From Chlorobium sp. (lineage in GTDB: Bacteria > Bacteroidota > Chlorobiia > Chlorobiales > Chlorobiaceae), in assembly GCA_028277225.1 (NCBI GenBank), contig JANQHB010000004.1:8241-72240 (forward strand): a stretch of DNA of 64,000 nucleotides. Reading direction: 5' to 3'. The notes under the pieces are model-generated. The model saw only the letters and a program-made list of their open reading frames with translations. It was not told where the DNA came from and made no database searches. The position numbers and the translations under genes were made by a program. This document shows positions 58,935 through 64,000 of the stretch, piece by piece (positions within the stretch are counted from its first letter, which is position 1; each line of letters starts with the position of its first letter).

Positions 58935-59393
58935 TCAATCCCTCAGAGTCTCTAGAAAAGCCGCCAGCTTACGAATTTTCACATCGCTGAGCTGCTGACG
59001 AAAACCGGGCATACCGCCATCACGTCCATCGGCGATCGAGATGTAAATCTCTTCGGAAGAGTCGCCGTACCTGAACTCCGAAATCAAGCTGCTTCCTATA
59101 CCGCCTGCACCATCGGCACCATGGCAAACGGCGCAGCTCGAAGCGTAAATTTCCGCACCCTCAGCAATTGCCCAATCGTCTCCACTGTAGGACTCTTTCA
59201 CCTCTTCGATCGGAGCTGTCGCCTGTGCATTCTTCATACTCTCCTCGTATATCTTGTAATAGGACCAGTTGGAAATGGCAGGCGTATAGAGCAGGATATA
59301 AGCAACCAGAAAAACAGCGACAAAAAGGAAAAAGGCAATCATGCCTTTTGGCACCTTGTTTTTGTCTTCAGCCGGGTATTCATGTTCATTCAT
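58935..59393 (-). CDS. ccoP: cbb3 oxidase subunit III (mono-haem CcoP)
   Basis: A 152-residue protein with an N-terminal membrane segment (GMIAFFLFVAVFLVAYILLY) and one cytochrome c domain: haem site CAVCHGADGAGG near residue 88 and the axial Met in GGMPGFRQQL. Classical CcoP has two haems and about 300 residues; this is a short single-haem form, as found in a number of cbb3 oxidases. It would pass electrons to CcoO/CcoN. It starts 11 bp after ccoQ. Confidence 0.92.
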   Translation of the reverse strand: MNEHEYPAEDKNKVPKGMIAFFLFVAVFLVAYILLYTPAISNWSYYKIYEESMKNAQATAPIEEVKESYSGDDWAIAEGAEIYASSCAVCHGADGAGGIGSSLISEFRYGDSSEEIYISIADGRDGGMPGFRQQLSDVKIRKLAAFLETLRD

Positions 59394-59404
59394 GCAAGCC
59401 TCCG

Positions 59405-59569
59405 TTACTGAGTTTGACGGTTATCCTTCTCTTCATCATCGAGCATTCTGTGCTTTGGCCTCTCGATCTCTTTTTTTCGAGCAGGATTGTAATAATACAC
59501 GATGATGAAAACGAAAACGATCACCAGCGAAAACGTAAACAGAAAATATGCCCAGACAGCAAAACTCAC
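59405..59569 (-). CDS. ccoQ: cbb3 oxidase subunit CcoQ
   Basis: A 54-residue protein, too short for ordinary calling, read from a GTG start at 59569 that overlaps the ccoO stop codon (GTGA). It has one membrane segment (FLFTFSLVIVFVFIIVYYY) and the CcoQ-like cytoplasmic tail NPARKKEIERPKHRMLDDEE. The tail ending is strikingly like that of CcoS in the same cluster. CcoQ stabilises the oxidase complex. Confidence 0.85.
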   Translation of the reverse strand: MSFAVWAYFLFTFSLVIVFVFIIVYYYNPARKKEIERPKHRMLDDEEKDNRQTQ

Positions 59570-60237
59570 CTCTGCGCCTCCAGTTGCTTGACGTCTCTTC
59601 CGAGTTTCTGCATGTAGGCAATGATAGCATCCATTTCCGTGAGTTCGCCGCGTAACGCTTCGGGAGTGACCTCGTCCCTCGAAGCTCTGGAATCATATCC
59701 GGGATTGGTGACTTTCGCCTTGTAGTCTGCAATCTGGGCGGCTATCTCTTCTTCACTGTACCCATAACCGAGTACAGCTATTTTTTTGACGGTATACCGT
59801 GTATCCAGTTTGCGTTCCGCCATCCAGGCATAGGGAGGCATATTCGATTTTTCAAACATGCTTTGAGGGCTTTCCATGTGCTTGTAATGCCACGAATCAG
59901 GATATTTGCCACCGAGCCTGTTCAGGTCTGGCCCTGTCCGGCGGGACCCCCAGAGGAACGGGCGATCGTAAGCAAACTCCTCCGGTTTGGAATACTCTCC
60001 ATATCGAAGCACCTCGGTTCTCAACGGTCGAACCGTCTGTGTGTGGCAGTTGTTGCATCCTTCACGGATGTAAATATCGCGCCCTTCCAGTTCCACTGCA
60101 GTATAGGGCTTGACATAGTCGCTGACAGGATGCATCGAAGGCATAAACATCGGAATGAAAACCGTCGCGATCGTACCGACAAGTATAACGACTGCCGAAA
60201 GAACGGCGAAAACGAGCGGTTTGGAATAAAGGCCCAT
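59566..60237 (-). CDS. ccoO: cbb3 oxidase subunit II, cytochrome c CcoO
   Basis: A 223-residue mono-haem subunit. The ATG at 60237 has GGGGGA 7-12 bases upstream; the frame is open further to 60465 inside ccoN. An N-terminal membrane anchor (FAVLSAVVILVGTIATVFIP) is followed by the haem site GCNNCHTQTVRPL and the axial Met in KSNMPPYAWM. RPFLWGSRRTGPDLNRLGG is typical of CcoO. It is placed 29 bp after ccoN and overlaps ccoQ. Confidence 0.95.
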   Translation of the reverse strand: MGLYSKPLVFAVLSAVVILVGTIATVFIPMFMPSMHPVSDYVKPYTAVELEGRDIYIREGCNNCHTQTVRPLRTEVLRYGEYSKPEEFAYDRPFLWGSRRTGPDLNRLGGKYPDSWHYKHMESPQSMFEKSNMPPYAWMAERKLDTRYTVKKIAVLGYGYSEEEIAAQIADYKAKVTNPGYDSRASRDEVTPEALRGELTEMDAIIAYMQKLGRDVKQLEAQR

Positions 60238-60266
60238 GGCTATTCCCCCTTTTTTCGGTTCAGAGG

Positions 60267-61646
60267 TTATTTTTCCGATTTTCTGATCGTCACGAAAATG
60301 TTCCATGCAAAAAGCAGGATTCCCACGAAGTACACCACTCCCGCGGCAAAGCGGATCTGATAGTAGGGATAGAGTGATGCAATGGAGTCGAGGAAATTGT
60401 AGGTCAGGGATCCGTCCGGATCGGTAGCCTTCCACATCGCCCCCTGCTGAATACCGCCGATCCACATGGTGACTGTCCAGAGAAGCTGACCCATGAGAAT
60501 AAGCCAGAAATGGACATTTGCAATTTTGATGCTGTGCAAAGGACGTCCGCTGATTTTAGGGATCATGTAGTAAAACGATGCCGAGATCGTCATGGTGACC
60601 CATCCCATTGTCCCCATGTGCACATGACCGATCACCCAGTCGGTATAGTGGAAAAAGGCATTCAATGTCCTCAGCCCCTGTGTCGGGCCCTGGATGGTCT
60701 GCAGCCCGTAAAACGTAATGCCGAGAATAAAAAATTTTATGAGATAGTTCGAACGCATCTTGTCCCAGTTACCCTGCAGGGTATAGTAGCCGTTGACAAC
60801 CGATCCCCATGAAGGCGCTATCAGAAAAATGCTGAAAGCGATGGCAACAGTCTGGATCCATTCAGGAACTGGCGTCAGCATCAGGTGATGCGCTCCAGTC
60901 CAGAGATAAGCAAAGATCAGCGACCAGAAAGAGATAATTGAAAGACGATGACTGTAAAGCGGAAGTCCGGATGAAACAGGCAGGAAATAATAGAACATCG
61001 CAAGAATGGGAACGGTAAAAATAAACCCGACAATGTTGTGACCGTACCACCATTGCACGTTTGCATCATTCACTCCGGCATAGAGCGAATAAGACTTGAA
61101 GAAGTTGACGGGAACCGCGAGATTGTTGACAATATAGAGAACAGCAATGGTGACCGTCATGGCGATAATGTACCAGAGCGAGACGTACATCTGTTTTTCC
61201 TTGCGCCTGATCAGAGAAGCAAAAACATTGACGGCAAAGATCACCCACATCACAACCACGGCAATGTCAAGAGGCCATTCAAGCTCGGCATACTCTTTTG
61301 TCGTACTCATACCGGCAAACAGACTGAGAGCGGCAAGGGCAATAATGATGTTGAACAGGTAGAGATGAAACCGTGCGAGACGGGGAAAGACGATCGGGGT
61401 TCGGGTCAGTTTCTGCAGAATATAGTAAGTCGCGGCAAAAATGCCTGCAAGTCCGAAGCCAAGACCCAGGCCATTGGTATGCACAACCCGGAGACGGCCA
61501 AAACTCAACCAGGGTGTCAGGTTAAGGCCTGGATTGAACATTTCAAATGCTATCCACAGGCCAACGATCAAACCGATGATCAGCCAGAAAAGGGCAGAAA
61601 AAACAAATCCTCGGACAATACGGTAATCATAACTGTTTTCGGTCAT
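60267..61646 (-). CDS. ccoN: cbb3 oxidase catalytic subunit I, CcoN
   Basis: A 459-residue haem-copper oxidase subunit with 12 membrane segments. Haem and copper ligands are visible in RVVHTNGLGLGFGLAG (haem b His), WWYGHNIVGFIFTV (CuB His), AHHLMLTPVPEWIQ (CuB His pair) and DWVIGHVHMGTMGWV (haem b3 and b His). Length and order match CcoN (FixN). It is not fused to CcoO as in some relatives. It is the first gene of the minus-strand unit ccoN-O-Q-P-G; 437 bp of non-coding DNA separate it from the divergent PTPS-like gene. The enzyme would reduce oxygen with high affinity at the cytoplasmic membrane. Confidence 0.96.
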   Translation of the reverse strand: MTENSYDYRIVRGFVFSALFWLIIGLIVGLWIAFEMFNPGLNLTPWLSFGRLRVVHTNGLGLGFGLAGIFAATYYILQKLTRTPIVFPRLARFHLYLFNIIIALAALSLFAGMSTTKEYAELEWPLDIAVVVMWVIFAVNVFASLIRRKEKQMYVSLWYIIAMTVTIAVLYIVNNLAVPVNFFKSYSLYAGVNDANVQWWYGHNIVGFIFTVPILAMFYYFLPVSSGLPLYSHRLSIISFWSLIFAYLWTGAHHLMLTPVPEWIQTVAIAFSIFLIAPSWGSVVNGYYTLQGNWDKMRSNYLIKFFILGITFYGLQTIQGPTQGLRTLNAFFHYTDWVIGHVHMGTMGWVTMTISASFYYMIPKISGRPLHSIKIANVHFWLILMGQLLWTVTMWIGGIQQGAMWKATDPDGSLTYNFLDSIASLYPYYQIRFAAGVVYFVGILLFAWNIFVTIRKSEK

Positions 61647-62083
61647 GCCTTGCTCCCATGGTCCGGTTAGAGGATAATGATACCTGAGGGGAAATATAGC
61701 TATTTCAACAGGGGGTTATCGCACATCTTGTCAAGAAAATGATATGCCGTCATGTTCACCTGGCCATCGCGCTCCGGTAAAATCCAGGCCTTCGATCTGA
61801 AATCCCGGTTCCGGGACAAGAAACGAAAATGAGATGGTCATGAATGACAGGTATTGTTCCCTATACAAAAGTACTCCCGCACCCGCCCTGTGAAACAAGC
61901 ATTCTGAATCACATGAAACTTATTGGAATCTGCAACAGTTACTTTCCAAGTGATTCGCTATCGACACTCCTGTAAGGATTTTCAACAGTTCTTCCGCCTC
62001 GCGTTCTGTTCCCGTATTCATGTATTAATCCTTTAAACAATCTACTTCTTTCTTTCATCCCTCAAACAGCATGTCATACCGGA
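61647..62083. promoter_or_regulatory. Divergent intergenic region of ccoN and the PTPS-like gene
   Basis: A 437-base region that should contain the promoters for both the cco unit and the pterin genes. A TTGACA hexamer is present on the minus strand at about 61725-61735, but no well-placed -10 box was found for it. No FNR-type site (TTGAT-N4-ATCAA) was seen. No open frame of interest. Confidence 0.4.
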
Positions 62084-62536
62084 ATGAATGATGTCCTGAA
62101 AAAGCCAAGAAAAGTATACGTTACCCGCACCATAGAGTTCAACGCGGCACACAGACTGTTCAACCCTGAACTGTCTGAAAAGGATAACCTGGCATGTTAT
62201 GGAAAGTGCAGTAACGTTCATGGCCATGGGCATAACTATGAGCTGGAAATAACCGTCAGCGGGATTGTCGATCCTCAAACAGGCTTTCTTCTCGATCTTA
62301 AAGAACTGAAAGAAATCCTCGAGCAGGAGATCATGGATCGCTTTGACCATAAAAACCTCAACCATGATGTCGTCGAACTTCAGAATTCGGTCCCAAGCAC
62401 CGAGGTACTTGCCGTTACAATCTGGGAGGTTCTGAAGAGAACATTGCAGGAACGCTATACGAACAAGAAAATTACTCTTCATGAAGTCAATGTCCATGAA
62501 ACACGAAAAAACTCAGTCCGGTACCTTGGTGAATGA
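62084..62536 (+). CDS. 6-pyruvoyl-tetrahydropterin synthase family protein
   Basis: A 150-residue PTPS/QueD-fold protein. Zinc ligands are His23 (FNAAHRLF) and the two His of CSNVHGHGHNYEL (His48, His50); the catalytic Cys42 lies in ACYGKCSNVHGHGHNY, and HEVNVHETRKNSVRY supplies the conserved Glu near the C-terminus. The YGKC..xxGHGHNY spacing is that of true pyruvoyl-tetrahydropterin synthases, and the folE gene, which makes the substrate dihydroneopterin triphosphate, overlaps its end. Together they point to tetrahydrobiopterin-type pterins, which green sulfur bacteria carry as glycosides. QueD function for queuosine is the alternative. Confidence 0.88.
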   Translation: MNDVLKKPRKVYVTRTIEFNAAHRLFNPELSEKDNLACYGKCSNVHGHGHNYELEITVSGIVDPQTGFLLDLKELKEILEQEIMDRFDHKNLNHDVVELQNSVPSTEVLAVTIWEVLKRTLQERYTNKKITLHEVNVHETRKNSVRYLGE

Positions 62537-63164
62537 ACCGGCCTCGTATCCCGGATACAGCTCCTGTGCCGATGATGACTGTCTGAACGATATCGGCAGA
62601 GACGATCAGGAAACCATTTCGGAGATGTCCGGAGCGGTCTACAACCTGCTTGAAGGCATTGGTGAAAACCCTGAACGGGAAGGACTGCTGAAAACCCCTG
62701 AAAGAGTCGCGAAGTCACTGCGCTTTCTCACAAAAGGATATCGTGAAGACCCCGGAGATATGCTCAGAAAAGCAGTTTTCACCGAATCCTATGATGAAAT
62801 GGTGCTGGTCAAGGATATCGACATGTTCTCGATGTGCGAACATCACATGCTGCCTTTTTTTGGAAAAGCGCATGTTGCCTACATTCCTGACGGAAAAATT
62901 GTCGGGCTGTCAAAGCTGGCAAGGGTTGTTGATGTCTTTGCCCGCAGGCTTCAGGTACAGGAAAGGCTGACACAGCAGATCCGGGATATTATTCAGGATG
63001 TCCTCAACCCCAGAGGTGTAGGCGTGGTTATCGAAGCACAACACATGTGTATGGTCATGAGAGGTGTGGAAAAACAGAATTCAATTACAACCACGTCAGC
63101 CATGTCGGGAGATTTTTTATCCCAACCAACCAGAAACGAGTTCCTGAGGCTGCTCAACCGTTGA
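62481..63164 (+). CDS. folE: GTP cyclohydrolase I
   Basis: A 227-residue enzyme that converts GTP to dihydroneopterin triphosphate for folate and biopterin synthesis. The zinc and active-site motifs are MCEHHMLPFFGKAHVAYIP, KLARVVDVFARRLQVQERL and CMVMRGVEKQNS. The N-terminal 45 residues are an acidic, poorly conserved extension. It overlaps the PTPS-like gene by 56 bases; ATG codons at 62481, 62490 and 62496 are all possible starts. Its last 11 bases overlap the convergent hydrogenase protease gene. Confidence 0.96.
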   Translation: MKSMSMKHEKTQSGTLVNEPASYPGYSSCADDDCLNDIGRDDQETISEMSGAVYNLLEGIGENPEREGLLKTPERVAKSLRFLTKGYREDPGDMLRKAVFTESYDEMVLVKDIDMFSMCEHHMLPFFGKAHVAYIPDGKIVGLSKLARVVDVFARRLQVQERLTQQIRDIIQDVLNPRGVGVVIEAQHMCMVMRGVEKQNSITTTSAMSGDFLSQPTRNEFLRLLNR

Positions 63165-63624
63165 TGATACCGTCAATAATCCGTTTTCCCTCCCTGACGG
63201 CTTCATCAAGAAGCGCTTCAACCTCCTGGCTTATGCCGCTGCCCAGTTCAAGAGTATGCGGCGGCACACCGATCAGGATAATTCTATCCGGTACTTTACC
63301 ATGGAGCTTTGCCACCGACAGAAGTTCACTCAGCCCCATCTGGTGTGATGACATTTTACGGTGAATAAATGCCGGGAGATCGTCTTCCTCATAGACATAA
63401 ACTTTCCTTTCGTATTCAGAAGGAATGATGGCATCGAAGATGATAACCGTATTGGGAGACTCTATGTAATCGAGCAGGTTCAATCCCTGCGTCCCTCCGT
63501 CTATGAACTGCACGCTATCGGGCATCCCTTCGCACACTTTCTCGAGTCGCCGGACCGCTTCGACCCCGAATCCCTCGTCACCAAAAAGAATATTGCCGAG
63601 CCCGATGACGTTGATTGTTTGCAT
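63154..63624 (-). CDS. Hydrogenase maturation protease (HyaD/HybD family)
   Basis: A 156-residue protease that removes the C-terminal extension of a [NiFe] hydrogenase large subunit after nickel insertion. It shows IGLGNILFGDEGFGVEAV with the nickel-sensing Glu/Asp (DEG), DGGTQGLNLLDYI, FDAIIP (second Asp) and SSHQMGLSELL with the conserved His. The hydrogenase genes are not in the window; they probably lie beyond the right edge on the same strand. Overlaps folE at the 3' end by 11 bases. Confidence 0.92.
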   Translation of the reverse strand: MQTINVIGLGNILFGDEGFGVEAVRRLEKVCEGMPDSVQFIDGGTQGLNLLDYIESPNTVIIFDAIIPSEYERKVYVYEEDDLPAFIHRKMSSHQMGLSELLSVAKLHGKVPDRIILIGVPPHTLELGSGISQEVEALLDEAVREGKRIIDGIING

Positions 63625-63634
63625 TATTTACTGG

Positions 63635-63683
63635 GTAATAGGTAATAGGTAATAGGTAATAGGTAATAGGTAATAGGTAATAG
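63635..63683. repeat. GTAATAG heptamer array
   Basis: Seven perfect tandem copies of GTAATAG, 10 bases upstream of the hydrogenase protease start codon (minus strand). The open frames through it translate to low-complexity peptides and are not genes. Copy number could vary between strains and change promoter spacing. Confidence 0.9.
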
Positions 63684-63856
63684 GATGAAGATAGTTTTGA
63701 GGAATAGTGTTGCAACCGGAAAGTCATGCCTCCCCATGAAAATAGATGTTTGGATTTCACAGAAGATTTGTTGCAATTGCAGTATACATGAAGGCATCAT
63801 ATAGGTCCTATAACAGTATCTGCAATCAATACACCCCATACTATTCAAAATCCGAC

Positions 63857-63879
63857 AGGGCGGGTTTGAAACCCGCCCT
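63857..63879. repeat. GC-rich palindrome
   Basis: AGGGCGGGTTT at 63857-63867 is followed after one base by its exact complement at 63869-63879. It is a near-perfect palindrome of 23 bp in an otherwise AT-rich gap, of the kind that forms dispersed extragenic palindromes or a terminator. Confidence 0.65.
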
Positions 63880-63907
63880 TACCACTTGCCAACTGCCTAA
63901 TATTCCT

Positions 63908-63950
63908 CTTATAGGACTTATAGAGCCCATAAGTCTTATAGGACCTATAA
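63908..63950. repeat. Period-9 TATAGGA-type repeats
   Basis: Degenerate 9-bp units (CTTATAGGA, CTTATAGAG, CCCATAAGT, CTTATAGGA, CCTATAAAT) fill this stretch. A related 13-bp palindrome with core TATAGGTCCTATA is at 63800-63812. Together with the heptamer array and the GC palindrome they make up most of the structure of this gap. Confidence 0.65.
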
Positions 63951-63954
63951 ATGA

Positions 63955-64000
63955 TCAAGAACGATTCTCCACAAACTTTTCGCTCCAGGCAATTATCTTC
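63955..64000 (-). CDS. Possible 3' end of a gene running off the right edge
   Basis: The last 46 bases, read on the minus strand, give KIIAWSEKFVENRS and a TGA at 63955-63957. The residue mix looks coding and a gene on this strand would be expected upstream of the hydrogenase protease. Far too short to identify. Confidence 0.3.
   Translation of the reverse strand, partial: KIIAWSEKFVENRS

Noticed and set aside
61647..62083. FNR-type operator for the cco genes
   Set aside because: No TTGAT-N4-ATCAA-like palindrome was found by eye, although oxygen control would be expected.
63578..63848. Open frames rich in ITYYLLP repeats
   Set aside because: They are translations of the GTAATAG heptamer array, which has no stop codon in some frames.

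Overview
The window looks like chromosomal DNA of a green sulfur bacterium (Chlorobiaceae), possibly a marine Prosthecochloris/Chlorobium type. The case rests on a small protein resembling chlorosome envelope proteins (17164-17391), a pyruvoyl-tetrahydropterin-synthase/GTP-cyclohydrolase pair of the kind expected for this group's biopterin glycosides, FISUMP-domain surface proteins and many intergenic arrays of 7-9 bp repeats. Many genes lack a clear Shine-Dalgarno sequence. No rRNA, tRNA, CRISPR array or intact insertion sequence was seen. The taxonomic call is an inference.

Layout. 1-331: start of a transketolase C-terminal subunit. 717-10293: ksgA, then a propionate/methylmalonyl-CoA cluster (prpE, epimerase, a fused AccA-AccD-like carboxyltransferase, a fused MutA-MutB mutase, meaB). 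10274-18044: universal stress protein, slipin/NfeD pair, SDR, YugP-like metallopeptidase, FISUMP protein, Xaa-His dipeptidase, chlorosome-like protein, SleB-type hydrolase. 18329-27965: signalling, with a CqsS/LqsS-like membrane hybrid kinase whose first receiver has Asn in place of the phospho-Asp, and a three-gene soluble module (kinase, CheY-like protein, hybrid kinase). 28116-32371: UbiA-like protein, DnaQ-type exonuclease, ChaN-like protein, two Ala/Lys/Pro-rich proteins, HAD phosphatase. 32386-35306: relic DNA, made of a type I methyltransferase gene fused by deletion to the tail of an hsdS, a four-helix-bundle gene carrying an in-frame minisatellite, and a frameshifted quinone-oxidoreductase pseudogene. 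35466-47984: CBS-like membrane protein, small lipoprotein, thioesterase, VWA protein, an AddAB-like helicase-nuclease pair, several small proteins, a Nudix hydrolase, a second FISUMP protein and an alpha/beta hydrolase. 48196-51165: serC, serA and a YrfG-like HAD phosphatase. 51281-61646: a full cbb3 oxidase locus on the minus strand (ccoN, O, Q, P, G, then ccoH, a lipoprotein, ccoI, ccoS and a SafE-like exporter), split between ccoG and ccoH by an AT-richer insert with an alpha/beta hydrolase, a radical SAM gene and a 50-codon ORF. 62084-63624: PTPS-like gene, folE and a hydrogenase maturation protease, then repeats.

How it works together. The first cluster would activate propionate and pass it through methylmalonyl-CoA to succinyl-CoA. 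The carboxyltransferase fusion is the likely carboxylation component, but no biotin carboxylase or carrier is encoded nearby. The cbb3 genes suggest oxygen respiration or detoxification in what should be an anaerobic phototroph. The least ordinary items are the radical SAM insert with its small upstream ORF, the deletion-fused restriction-modification relic, the CqsS-like kinase, and the two fused enzymes of the propionate cluster.
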